Assembly: GCA_963725175.1 (NCBI GenBank)
Contig: CAVRXH010000006.1
Location: 2,356,001-2,420,000 of the forward strand
Direction: 5' to 3'
Source of the DNA: DASUBV01 sp963725175
GTDB taxonomy: Bacteria; Actinomycetota; Actinomycetes; Streptosporangiales; Streptosporangiaceae
Length of the DNA stretch: 64,000 bases
Position 1 is the stretch's first letter. Each line of letters starts with the position of its first letter. This document shows positions 25,065 through 33,185 of this stretch, in pieces. A program made the position numbers and the translations under genes. The notes under the pieces are model-generated. The model was given only the letters and a program-made list of their open reading frames with translations, ran no database searches and was not told the DNA's origin.

Positions 25065-26972
25065 ATGGGCGAGCCAGATGCCGCTGGCAACACCGCGCGT
25101 TCCGATGGGGCCGGGCTCCCCAGCCAGGCGACGCCTTCCGGCCGGGCCGTGCTTCCCGATGGGGCTGGCTGGGTGCCGGAAAGCGCAGGTGCGGCGCTGG
25201 CGGCGGTGCGGGCCGGGCTGCGGTGGCTGGCCTGGGCGGACGCGGCGTCGCTGCCCGGCGAGGTCCAGGCCGACTGCCTGCGCGGGCTGGAGCAGGCCGA
25301 GTCGGTGCTGACCGCCGCGCGGGCGCGGGTGCTGGCGGCGTTCAACGCCCAGGGCCAGTTCGAGGCGGACGGCTCTCAGGGGTGTAAGCCGTGGCTGGCG
25401 TGGCAGACCCGGGTGACCGGCGGAGCCGCCAGCGGGGCCATGGGGTGGATGCGGCGCCTGGCCGTGCACCCGCTGGTGGCGGACGCGCTGGGCCGGGCCG
25501 AGATCTCCGAGTCGTGGGCCAGGCAGGTGTGTGCCTGGTCGGGGCGGCTGCAGCCCGAGCTGCGGGAGGACGCCGACCGGATCCTGCTGGGCGCGGCGGC
25601 CGGCGGCGCGGACCTGGCGGACCTGTCGGGGCTGGCCGAGGAAATGTACCGCCGGTCGGCCCGGCCCGATGCTGATGATCCTGATGACGGGTTCGGCGAC
25701 CGGAACGTGAACCTGGACCTGCACTACCGGGGCGCGGGGAAACTCGACGGGGACCTCACTCCCGAATGCGCCGCCGCCGTCACCGCCGTGCTGGAGTCCC
25801 TGGGCAAAAAAGTCGGCCCGGAAGATGACCGGACCGCCGCGCAGCGGCGGCATGACGCGCTGGAGGAAGCGTGCCGGCGGCTGGTCGCGAGCGGGATGCT
25901 GCCGGATGTGGCGGGACAGCCGACGCAGGTCCACCTGCACACGTCGCTGGACCAGCTCCGGGACCTGCCAGGCGCAGCGGAAGCGGAGCGGAGCTGGCTG
26001 GCCAGGAGACTGCTCGGCGACGACACCGCAACCCCCTGGTCAGCAGACGCCGGACCGGCAGGCACCAGCCCGGCACCTACGGGCACGGCAGTCACGGGCA
26101 CGGCACGCACGGGCACGGCGGGTGCTGGCACGGCGGGTGCTGGCCTGGCAGGTGCCGGCCCGACTGGTGCCGGACGGGCGGCGGCGGGCAGCGGCGCGGG
26201 GTGGCTGGCGGGCCGGGCCGCTGGGGACGGCGAGCCGGGCTGGCTGAGCAGCCCCGCCGCCGCCGAGGCCTACGCCTGCGACGCGGTGATCACCCCCGTC
26301 ATCACCGGGCACCTGGACCCCGCCGTCCTCGCCGCGATGACCCGCGACTTCCTTGACCCCGGCCACTACGAGACAGTGACCGCTGGCGCCCGCCGGGACA
26401 AGAACGGATGGCGCCGCGACGCGCCGCCGAACCCGCGCACCGTGCGGCGGGTGCAGGACACGCTGCTGCGCTACGCCGCCGACGTGCTGTCCGGACCGGC
26501 CGGGCTCGCCGCGTTCCTGCGCACCGGAATCCTGGCAGCCGACCTGCCCGCCGCCCGGTGGCCCGGCGACAACCCCGCAGGCACCGACGCCGACAGCCGC
26601 CGTGACGATGGCCGTGGCGGCGTGGCCGGGTTCCCGGCCTCCGTCAGCCTGCCGCTGGACACCGGGACGCCGACCCCTACCGTGCCGCCCCACCTGCGAC
26701 GGGCCGTGGCCCGCCGGGACCGGCGATGCGCCTTCCCCGGATGCCGGCAACGACCCCAGGCCTGCCAAGTCCACCATCTGACACCCAGATCACGCGGCGG
26801 GCCCACCGCCCTGTGGAACCTGGTCTTGCTATGCCCGTTCCATCACCTCATCGCGATTCACCGCTGGGGATGGAAACTCGTCCTGAACGCAGACGGCACG
26901 ACGACCGCCACGAGTCCCGATGGGATCCGGACGCTACGCAGTCACGGTCCGCCGCCGGCGAAGGCCGCGTAG
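25065..26972 (+). CDS. DUF222 and HNH-nuclease domain protein (13E12/REP-type)
   Basis: 635 residues from the ATG at 25065, six bases after GGAGGGAGG. The N-terminal DUF222 domain runs from about 45 to 280 (LAAFNAQGQFEADGSQGCKP; WARQVCAWSGRLQPELREDA; LDLHYRGAGKLDGDLTPECA). Residues about 335-385 are a low-complexity Gly/Thr/Ala insert coded by repeated ACGGGCACGG-like units. The C-terminal HNH nuclease has the zinc/structural CAFPGCRQRP and the HNH core CQVHHLTPRSRGGPTALWNL then LCPFHHLIAIHRWGW (about 555-610). These proteins are abundant in Actinobacteria and may cut or process DNA after damage; role unproven. Control by the SOS response is suggested by the operator upstream. Confidence 0.88.
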   Translation: MGEPDAAGNTARSDGAGLPSQATPSGRAVLPDGAGWVPESAGAALAAVRAGLRWLAWADAASLPGEVQADCLRGLEQAESVLTAARARVLAAFNAQGQFEADGSQGCKPWLAWQTRVTGGAASGAMGWMRRLAVHPLVADALGRAEISESWARQVCAWSGRLQPELREDADRILLGAAAGGADLADLSGLAEEMYRRSARPDADDPDDGFGDRNVNLDLHYRGAGKLDGDLTPECAAAVTAVLESLGKKVGPEDDRTAAQRRHDALEEACRRLVASGMLPDVAGQPTQVHLHTSLDQLRDLPGAAEAERSWLARRLLGDDTATPWSADAGPAGTSPAPTGTAVTGTARTGTAGAGTAGAGLAGAGPTGAGRAAAGSGAGWLAGRAAGDGEPGWLSSPAAAEAYACDAVITPVITGHLDPAVLAAMTRDFLDPGHYETVTAGARRDKNGWRRDAPPNPRTVRRVQDTLLRYAADVLSGPAGLAAFLRTGILAADLPAARWPGDNPAGTDADSRRDDGRGGVAGFPASVSLPLDTGTPTPTVPPHLRRAVARRDRRCAFPGCRQRPQACQVHHLTPRSRGGPTALWNLVLLCPFHHLIAIHRWGWKLVLNADGTTTATSPDGIRTLRSHGPPPAKAA

Positions 26973-27010
26973 GCGGCGTAGGCGGCGCGGCAGTGCTTCC
27001 GGTCCTCGCC

Positions 27011-27232
27011 CTAGAAGGGCTGGCTGTCCTTTTCCGGCGCCGCAGCACGAGCGGCCTGTGCGACCTCGGCGGCCTGCGCCGCCTCCTGCCGGGCGGCGGT
27101 GTTCACCTTGCGCAGGTGCCGGGCCATCGACCTGAAGACGAAGTACAGGATCACGCCCATCCCGAAGACGACCAGGAAGCCGAGCGTGCCCGGCTGGTCG
27201 AACGCGCTCGTCGACGCTGCCAGGACTGTCAC
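27011..27232 (-). CDS. Small single-pass membrane protein downstream of mca
   Basis: 73 residues from the GTG at 27232, which overlaps the mca stop by four bases (GTGA), so it is coupled to mca. One membrane segment, TLGFLVVFGMGVILYFVFRS, then a basic and Ala/Gln-rich cytoplasmic tail likely helical (NTAARQEAAQAAEVAQAAR). A small protein in the same place follows mca in mycobacteria (Rv1081c, from memory). Function unknown; linkage suggests a role next to Mca or a structural membrane peptide. Confidence 0.75.
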   Translation of the reverse strand: MTVLAASTSAFDQPGTLGFLVVFGMGVILYFVFRSMARHLRKVNTAARQEAAQAAEVAQAARAAAPEKDSQPF

Positions 27233-28149
27233 AAGCTCACCCTCTCCCCGACTCCGGCGAACAGGTCGCACTCCGGGGTCTCAGTATCTACGACTGACCT
27301 GGCCAGATGATAATCCTCGGTCGGCCAGGCCGATCGCTGGACCTCCAGCGGGCAGGCGAACCAGAAGCCAGCGGGGTCGATCTGGGTCTCGTGCGCGAGC
27401 AGCGCCTGGTCCCTGATCTCGAAGTAGTCGCCGCACGGCACCCTGGTGGTGATGGCCATCGGCGGCCGGTCGGAGTCCTCGCGCCACTCCTCCAGCCGCT
27501 TGGCGTAGGGGGAGTCCAGCTCGCGCCGGACCATCTCCTCGTGCAGCGCGGTGAACCTGGCCAGGTGGAAGGTGGCGAAGTAGTACAGCTTGAGCGGCTG
27601 CCAGGGCTCGCCGGTGCCGGGGTACCTGTCGGGGTCCCCGGCGGCCTCGAAGGCCTCGATGGCGACCTGGTGGGTCTTGATGTGGTCGGGGTGCGGGTAG
27701 CCGCCGTTCTCGTCGTAGGTGAGGATGACGTGCGGCCGGAACTCGCGGACGGCCCGCACCAGCGGCGCGGCCGCGGACTCCAGCGGCTCGAGCGCGAAGC
27801 AGCCCTCGGGCAGCGGCGGCAGCGGGTCGCCCTCGGGCAGCCCGGAGTCGGTAAAGCCAAGGAACTGCTGCTGGATGCCGAGGATCGCGCGGGCGCGGTC
27901 CATCTCGGCGCGGCGGACGGCGGCCAGGTCGGCGCGCACCTCGGGCCGCTCCATGGCCTTGTTCAGGATGTCACCGCGCTCGCCGCCGGTCATGGTGCAG
28001 ACCAGGACATCGGCGCCTTCACGGACGTACCTGGCCATGGTCGCCGCGCCCTTGCTCGACTCGTCGTCGGGGTGCGCGTGCACGGCCATCAGCCGCAGTC
28101 CGCCTGCGGCCGGGCGCGCGTCGCTTGTCTCAGAGCATTCGGCAGTCAA
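27229..28149 (-). CDS. mca: Mycothiol S-conjugate amidase
   Basis: 306 residues from the TTG at 28149, placed six bases after AAAGGGA; no ATG is better placed and homology starts at LRLMAVHAHPDDESSKGAAT. LmbE-fold zinc amidase: the HPDDE motif gives His, Asp and Asp ligands, and YDENGGYPHPDHIKTHQVA supplies the third His. TMTGGERGDILN and LGFTDSGLPEGDPLP are further conserved loops separating Mca from the related MshB. The enzyme cleaves mycothiol S-conjugates of toxins or antibiotics to a mercapturic acid for export. This marks the organism as a mycothiol producer. Forms an operon with the small membrane protein downstream. Confidence 0.92.
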   Translation of the reverse strand: MTAECSETSDARPAAGGLRLMAVHAHPDDESSKGAATMARYVREGADVLVCTMTGGERGDILNKAMERPEVRADLAAVRRAEMDRARAILGIQQQFLGFTDSGLPEGDPLPPLPEGCFALEPLESAAAPLVRAVREFRPHVILTYDENGGYPHPDHIKTHQVAIEAFEAAGDPDRYPGTGEPWQPLKLYYFATFHLARFTALHEEMVRRELDSPYAKRLEEWREDSDRPPMAITTRVPCGDYFEIRDQALLAHETQIDPAGFWFACPLEVQRSAWPTEDYHLARSVVDTETPECDLFAGVGERVSL

Positions 28150-28350
28150 AAAAGTCCCTTTCGGCGGCGGCCACCTCGGCTCACCTGGGCCGGCTGGCCG
28201 CGCTACGGCGTGCCGCCCCGGCACCGGCCCGGCAGGCATCCGGTCTCGCTCTCCGCGAACAGCGTCGGGAAGCTATTGTGCAGCACAACAAGCCCCGCCA
28301 CGAGCGGCATTCCCGCGCCTCAGGCGACCGTGCGCCCCTCGCCGGCCGTC

Positions 28351-28380
28351 GATTTGAGCATTGACAAGGTGCGACATACT
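28351..28380 (+). promoter_or_regulatory. Possible greA promoter
   Basis: CATACT at 28375-28380 with TTTGAG at 28353-28358 (16-base spacer) is the best pair; TTGACA at 28361-28366 matches a -35 perfectly but has no -10 at the right distance. This would give a leader of about 87 bases. Confidence 0.3.
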
Positions 28381-28473
28381 CACGGAGCCTTGTTAGCCTC
28401 GGAGGATTACCCCCAACCGGGTCCGACTGGACCCAGCGGAAAGACAACTCCGCATCCACGCCTAGGAGTACCC

Positions 28474-28974
28474 GTGACCGAAACCCGCGATGACACCGTC
28501 ACCTGGCTCACCCAGGAGGCGTACGACCGGCTTAGGGCCGAGCTCGATCACCTTTCGGGTACGGGCCGCCTGGACATCGCCAAGAAGATCGAGGCGGCCA
28601 GGGAAGAGGGCGACCTGCGGGAGAACGGGGGTTACCACGCGGCCAAGGAAGAGCAGGGCAAGATGGAGGCCCGGATTCACCAGCTCACCCAGATCCTGGA
28701 GAACGCGCGGGTGGGCATCGCGCCGCGCACCGACGGCGTGGTGGGTCCCGGCATGACGGTGACGATCCGGTTCGAGGGTGACGAGGACGAGGTGACGTTC
28801 CTGCTCGCCTCCCGCGAGGAGAGCGGCGCGCCGATCGACGTCTACTCGCCGCGCTCGCCACTCGGCGTCGCGATCACGGGCAAGAAGGTCGGCGAGACCG
28901 CGACCTACAACCTGCCGAACGGCAGGGCCGCCACCGTGGAGATCCTGGAGGCCGTGCCGTACGGCGGGATGTAA
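28474..28974 (+). CDS. greA: Transcription elongation factor GreA
   Basis: 166 residues from the GTG at 28474, five bases after TAGGAG. N-terminal coiled coil with VTWLTQEAYDRLRAELDHLS and the acidic tip GDLRENGGYHAAKEEQGKM (about 48-66; Asp and Glu of DLREN are the catalytic tip residues). C-terminal FKBP-like domain: PGMTVTIRFEGDEDEVTFLL, SPLGVAITGKKVGETATYNL. GreA enters the RNA polymerase secondary channel and stimulates cleavage of backtracked RNA. Divergent from mca, as in mycobacteria. Confidence 0.95.
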   Translation: MTETRDDTVTWLTQEAYDRLRAELDHLSGTGRLDIAKKIEAAREEGDLRENGGYHAAKEEQGKMEARIHQLTQILENARVGIAPRTDGVVGPGMTVTIRFEGDEDEVTFLLASREESGAPIDVYSPRSPLGVAITGKKVGETATYNLPNGRAATVEILEAVPYGGM

Positions 28975-29000
28975 GCGCGGGGCCGGGGCCGGGGCCGGCG

Positions 29001-30568
29001 TTAGCTCGCGAACTCGGGCTCGGCCTGCGTGGCCGGCTCGCCGGGCTGCTCTGAGCGGCCGCGCAGGGGGATCTCCTTGATCAGCAGGGCAAGGACGAAG
29101 ACCAGCACGGCCGCTGGGACCGTCCAGATGAACACGCCGTCGATCCCGTGGCTGATGCTGTAGAACACGGCGTGCCGCACCGTGGCGGGCAGCGTGTTAA
29201 CGGTGGCGGGGTCGAGCTGGCCGCCGGCGGCGGCGAGGTGGGCACCGGGCAGCCGGGCGCTGAGCGCGTCGGCGAGCCGCCTGGTGAAGATCACCCCGAA
29301 GACCGACACGCCGATCGAGCCGCCGATCTGCTGGAAGAACGTGCGTGAGCTGCTGGCCACGCCCATGTCGCCTGGCTCCACGCTGTTCTGCACGATCAGG
29401 GTGGTGATCTGCATGAGGAAGCCCATGCCGATGCCGAGGACGACGAAGAACAGCGCGGAGGTCAGCCGCGAGGTGTTCGGCCCCAGGTTGGTCAGCAGGT
29501 ACATGCCGACGGCCATGATCGCGGCGCCGGCGATGGGCAGCGCCTTGTAGCGGCCGGTCCTGGTGGTCACCGGCCGGCGATCAGCGAGGTCACCGTGGAG
29601 CCGAGCATCAGCGGGATCAGCATCAGCCCGCTGGTGGTCGCGGAGGCGTGCTGCACGGTCTGCTGGTAAAGCGGCAGGAACGTCAGCGCGCCGAACATGG
29701 CCAGGCCGAGCAGGAAGCTCATCGCGGTGGCCAGGGAGAAGTTCCGGTTCCTGAACACGTGCAGCGGCAGCACGGGCTCGGTCACCCTGGACTCGACCAC
29801 CAGGAACGCCGCCGTGGCGAGCACCGCGACGATCGCCAGCGTGACGATCTCCGGGGAGCCCCAGGCGTACTGGTTGCCGCCCCAGGTGGTGATCAGCACG
29901 ATGGCGGTCGCGGCGACGGCGAGCACGGCCGCGCCCAGGTAGTCGACCCGGTGCTCGACTCGCTTGCGCGGCAGGTGCAGGGTCGCCGCGAGGTAGATCA
30001 GCGCGGCACCGCCGATCGGCATGTTGATGTAGAAGATCCACCGCCAGGTGAGGCTGTCGGTGATGTAGCCGCCGACCAGCGGGCCGGCGATCATCGCCAG
30101 CATCATCGCGCCCATCATGTAGCCCATGTACTGACCGCGCTCGCGGGGCGAGACGAGGTCGCCGATGGTGGCGATGGCACCCACCATCAGGCCGCCGGCG
30201 CCGAGGCCCTGCAGCGCGCGGAACGCGATGAGCTGGTCCATCGAGTGGGCGAGGCCGGACAGGGCGGAGCCGATCAGGAAGATGATGATGGCCAGCATCA
30301 GCAGCCGCTTGCGCCCGTACAGGTCGCCCAGCTTGCCGTACAGCGGCGTGGTGATGGTCGAGGCCAGCACGTAGGCGGTGACCACCCAGGACAGGTGGTT
30401 CAGCCCGCCGAGGTCCCCGACGATCCTCGGCAGCGCGGTGGAGACCACGAGCTGGTCCAGCATCGCCACCATGAGCGCGAGGAGCAGTCCGGGGAGCACG
30501 ATGAGGATTTCCCGTCGTGGCCCGCTCGATGGCTGCGCGGCGAGAGCTGCCGCCTGGTCGTCTGTCAC
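29001..30568 (-). pseudogene. MFS multidrug exporter (DHA2/EmrB-QacA type), interrupted by a one-base frameshift
   Basis: Reading starts at 30568 (MTDDQAAALAAQ) and gives 333 residues with eight or so membrane segments, motif A KLGDLYGRKRLLM, and the DHA2 motif C region (LDQLVVSTALPRIVGDLG). It stops at 29567 after SLIAGR. The other frame resumes with VTTRTGRYKALPIAGAAIMA and continues through the last four to six membrane segments to 29001 (FFVVLGIGMGFLMQ; SRTFFQQIGGSIGVSVFG). Adding one C at 29570-29571 joins the two at SLIAGRVTTRTGRYK. Restored length 522 residues, 14 membrane segments expected. Proton-driven drug efflux, controlled by the divergent TetR gene. Confidence 0.85.
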
Positions 30569-30601
30569 GTCGTCCTCAATCCACCCGTGGCCGCTGATAT
30601 G

Positions 30602-30669
30602 TTGCTTACTTGCCGACCGGCTAGCATACTCTCGAAGGGTAAGCCGTTTACTAACCGGTCGTCAAGTAG
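30602..30669. promoter_or_regulatory. Divergent promoters with inverted TetR operator copies
   Basis: Two copies of a 19-base element in inverted orientation, 30606-30624 and 30651-30669, match at 16 of 19 positions; each carries ACCGGYTAG. The first lies between TTGCTT (30602-30607) and CATACT (30625-30630), a 17-base-spaced promoter for the rightward tetR. The second overlaps TTGACG, the -35 of a leftward promoter whose -10 is TACCCT. Binding of the TetR product would shut both. Confidence 0.6.
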
Positions 30670-30686
30670 ATTAGAGGTGCCGGACG

Positions 30687-31274
30687 ATGAACGAGCCAGC
30701 ACGCGGCCGGGAGACTCGGGCACGCATCCAGGCGGTGGCGGTCGAGCTCTTCGCCGAGCAGGGCTACGACAAGACCTCGCTGCGGGAGATCGCCGAGCGC
30801 CTGGACGTCACCAAGGCCGCGCTGTACTACCACTTCAAGTCCAAGGAAGACATCGTCGCCAGCCTGGCCGAGGACTACTTCGGGAAGATCGACAGCCTGA
30901 TCGAGTGGGGCCGCCAGCAGCCCAGGTCGGACGCGGTCAGGGCGGAGATCCTGCGCCAGTACCTGGCCATCGTGGCCGAGGGGCACCAGGTGTTCCGGAT
31001 GCTCCAGCAGAACCAGGCGGCGGTGCACAGCATGGCGAGCGCCAAGGGCCGCGGCGAGCTGTTCCGCGAGCGGCTCACCTCGCTGGTCGAGCTGCTCGCC
31101 GACCCAGGCGCCCCGCTGGCCGACCGGGTGCGCCCGGCGATGGCGCTCGGCGGCATCAGCGTCGGCTGGATGTTCTTCGCCGACCAGGTGCCAGACCCCG
31201 ACGAGCTGTGCGCCGCGATGCTCGGCATCGCCTGGGAGCTGGCCGGCGTGCGGCCGGAGGCCAGCGCAGGCTAG
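30687..31274 (+). CDS. TetR-family repressor, probable regulator of the adjacent MFS exporter
   Basis: 195 residues. The N-terminal helix-turn-helix domain is canonical: RIQAVAVELFAEQGYDKTSL then REIAERLDVTKAALYYHFKS (about 30-50). The C-terminal ligand and dimer domain is variable. Divergent from the exporter gene with 118 bases between, containing paired operator-like elements. The usual model is ligand-induced derepression of the pump (inferred). Ligand unknown. Confidence 0.88.
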   Translation: MNEPARGRETRARIQAVAVELFAEQGYDKTSLREIAERLDVTKAALYYHFKSKEDIVASLAEDYFGKIDSLIEWGRQQPRSDAVRAEILRQYLAIVAEGHQVFRMLQQNQAAVHSMASAKGRGELFRERLTSLVELLADPGAPLADRVRPAMALGGISVGWMFFADQVPDPDELCAAMLGIAWELAGVRPEASAG

Positions 31275-31275
31275 C

Positions 31276-31767
31276 TCAGCGAGAGCTAGCGTCCGCCGCG
31301 GCTGCCCGCGCCGCCGCCCTGACCAGCGGCAGCGACCGGTAGGGCAGCGGGGTGTCCAGCACGATAACGGTCGCGGTGCGGAGCACGCCGGGGACCTCGA
31401 CCATGGCGTCGATGACCCGCTGGAGGTCGGCGTTGGTCCGCGCCACCACCCGGCAGAACATGTCTCCCGCGCCGGTGATGGTGTGCGCCTCAAGCACCTC
31501 GGCGATCCCGGCGAGCTTCGCCGCCACGCTGTCGTGCCCGCCCACCTGGCGGATCTCCAGGGTCACGAACGCGGTGACGCCGTGATCGAGCGCCGCCGGG
31601 CTGATGTCGGGGCCGTAGCCGGTGATGACGCCGCGCGCCTGGAGCCGGTCCAGCCGGGCCTGCACGGTGCCGCGGGCCACGCCAAGCCGCCGGGATGCCT
31701 CCAGCATGCCGACCCGCGGCTCCGCGGTCAGCAGCTCGATAAGCCGGGCGTCAAGCTCGTCAATCAT
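31276..31767 (-). CDS. Lrp/AsnC-family regulator
   Basis: 163 residues from the ATG at 31767 with GGAGGGG just upstream; the longer frame to 31815 is unlikely. N-terminal helix-turn-helix MIDELDARLIELLTAEPRVG then ASRRLGVARGTVQARLDRLQ, and C-terminal RAM ligand/assembly domain (TAFVTLEIRQVGGHDSVAAK; LDTPLPYRSLPLVRA). Divergent from hpd. In other actinobacteria an AsnC-type regulator beside hpd controls it (from memory); tyrosine or phenylalanine would be the effector candidate. A palindrome lies between the genes. Confidence 0.85.
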   Translation of the reverse strand: MIDELDARLIELLTAEPRVGMLEASRRLGVARGTVQARLDRLQARGVITGYGPDISPAALDHGVTAFVTLEIRQVGGHDSVAAKLAGIAEVLEAHTITGAGDMFCRVVARTNADLQRVIDAMVEVPGVLRTATVIVLDTPLPYRSLPLVRAAARAAAADASSR

Positions 31768-31849
31768 GCACCCCTCCATGACCACGCTGAGACTCCCCAG
31801 CCGACGACTCAGCACGCTGCACAGTTACACTAGTCGACTCCGCATAAGA

Positions 31850-31866
31850 CTATACAAAACGTATAG
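31850..31866. promoter_or_regulatory. Palindrome between the Lrp-type regulator and hpd, candidate operator
   Basis: CTATAC-AAAAC-GTATAG, six-base perfect arms, five-base AT-rich centre, in a region unusually AT-rich for this chromosome. Lrp/AsnC proteins favour such imperfect AT-rich palindromes. 83 bases before the regulator start and 122 before hpd. Confidence 0.5.
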
Positions 31867-31988
31867 CAAATCAAAGGACTATTGCGCAGCTTGCCGGATC
31901 TGGCCCATGCTGACGCTAGCTTCGTCCTGCCCCGCGAAAGGGGTATGAAACCGGCACTAATGACAACAGGCGCAGAAGGAGCGTGTCG

Positions 31989-33125
31989 ATGAGCACGTCG
32001 ATGAGCACTGAGTCAGCGCGGACTCTGATCGCGGCCGACGAGTTCCCCGTGACGGGCATGGATGCCGTGGTCTTCGCGGTCGGCAACGCACGCCAGGCGG
32101 CGCACTTCTACTCGACGGCGTTCGGCATGCGCTGCGTCGCCTACCGCGGCCCGGAGACCGGCTGCCGGGACGAGGCGGCCTACGTGCTGGAGTCGGGCGG
32201 CGCGCGGTTCGTCTTCCGCGGCCCGGTGCGCGCGGGCACGGACCTGGCCAGGCGGATCGCGGAGCACGGCGACGGCGTGGTCGACCTGGCCATCGGCGTG
32301 CCGTCCGCCGAGGCGGCCTACGAGTACGCCATCTCCCGCGGCGCCACCGGCCTGGCCGAGCCCGAGATCACCGAGGACAGCTACGGCAAGGTGGTCACCG
32401 CCGCCATCGCGACCTTCGGCGACACCAGGCACACGCTCGTGGAGCGGGCCAGCTACTCGGGTCCTTACCTGCCCGGCTACATCGAGGCCGGGCCGCTGAC
32501 GGCCGGCGGCCCCGGGCCGTTCTTCACCGAGATCGACCACTGCGTCGGCAATGTCGAGCTGGGCAAGATGAACGACTGGGTCGACTTCTACCGCACGGTC
32601 ATGGGCTTCACGAACATGAAGGAGTTCGTCGGCGACGACATCGCGACCGAGTACTCGGCGCTGATGAGCAAGGTGGTCGCCGACGGCGGGCGCAAGGTCA
32701 AGTTCCCGATCAACGAGCCCGCGATCGGCAAGAAGAAGTCGCAGATCGATGAGTACCTCGAATTCTTCGGCGGCCCCGGCGTCCAGCACATCGCGCTGGC
32801 TACCGACGACATCGTCGGCGCGGTGCGCGGCATGCGCGCGGCGGGCGTGCAGTTCCTTGACACCCCCGACAGCTACTACGACACCCTCGGCGAGTGGGCA
32901 GGCGACACCAGGGTGCCGATGGATGAGCTGCGCGACCTGCGCATCCTGGCCGACCGGGACGAAGACGGCTACCTGCTGCAGATCTTCACCAAGCCGGTGC
33001 AGGACCGCCCCACCGTGTTCTTCGAGCTGATCGAGCGGCACGGCTCAGAGGGCTTCGGCAAGGGGAACTTCAAGGCGCTGTTCGAGGCGATCGAGCGCGA
33101 GCAGGAGCGGCGCGGCAACCTGTAA
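31989..33125 (+). CDS. hpd: 4-Hydroxyphenylpyruvate dioxygenase
   Basis: 378 residues from the ATG at 31989 (AAGGAG seven bases upstream; a GTG at 31983 sits too close). Two vicinal-oxygen-chelate halves. Iron ligands: His near 183 in TEIDHCVGNV, His near 266 in GVQHIALATDDI, Glu near 344 in VFFELIERHG. Substrate-site GFGKGNFKALFEAIE closes the C-terminus. Converts 4-hydroxyphenylpyruvate and oxygen to homogentisate, the second step of tyrosine breakdown; the product can also yield melanin-like pigment. The rest of the pathway is not in this window. A strong terminator follows. Confidence 0.95.
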   Translation: MSTSMSTESARTLIAADEFPVTGMDAVVFAVGNARQAAHFYSTAFGMRCVAYRGPETGCRDEAAYVLESGGARFVFRGPVRAGTDLARRIAEHGDGVVDLAIGVPSAEAAYEYAISRGATGLAEPEITEDSYGKVVTAAIATFGDTRHTLVERASYSGPYLPGYIEAGPLTAGGPGPFFTEIDHCVGNVELGKMNDWVDFYRTVMGFTNMKEFVGDDIATEYSALMSKVVADGGRKVKFPINEPAIGKKKSQIDEYLEFFGGPGVQHIALATDDIVGAVRGMRAAGVQFLDTPDSYYDTLGEWAGDTRVPMDELRDLRILADRDEDGYLLQIFTKPVQDRPTVFFELIERHGSEGFGKGNFKALFEAIEREQERRGNL

Positions 33126-33129
33126 AGCC

Positions 33130-33164
33130 AGTCCCCCCGGCCTGTCCCGCCGGGGGGACTTTTT
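33130..33164 (+). terminator. Rho-independent terminator of hpd
   Basis: Perfect 12-bp stem, arms 33130-33141 (AGTCCCCCCGGC) and 33149-33160, seven-base loop, followed by TTTTT at 33160-33164. Textbook intrinsic terminator five bases after the hpd stop codon. Confidence 0.9.
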
Positions 33165-33185
33165 CTTCCCGCGCCCCTCCGGCAC

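Noticed and set aside
28361..28366. TTGACA as the greA -35
   Set aside because: Perfect hexamer but no -10 at 16-19 bases; kept only as a low-confidence alternative.
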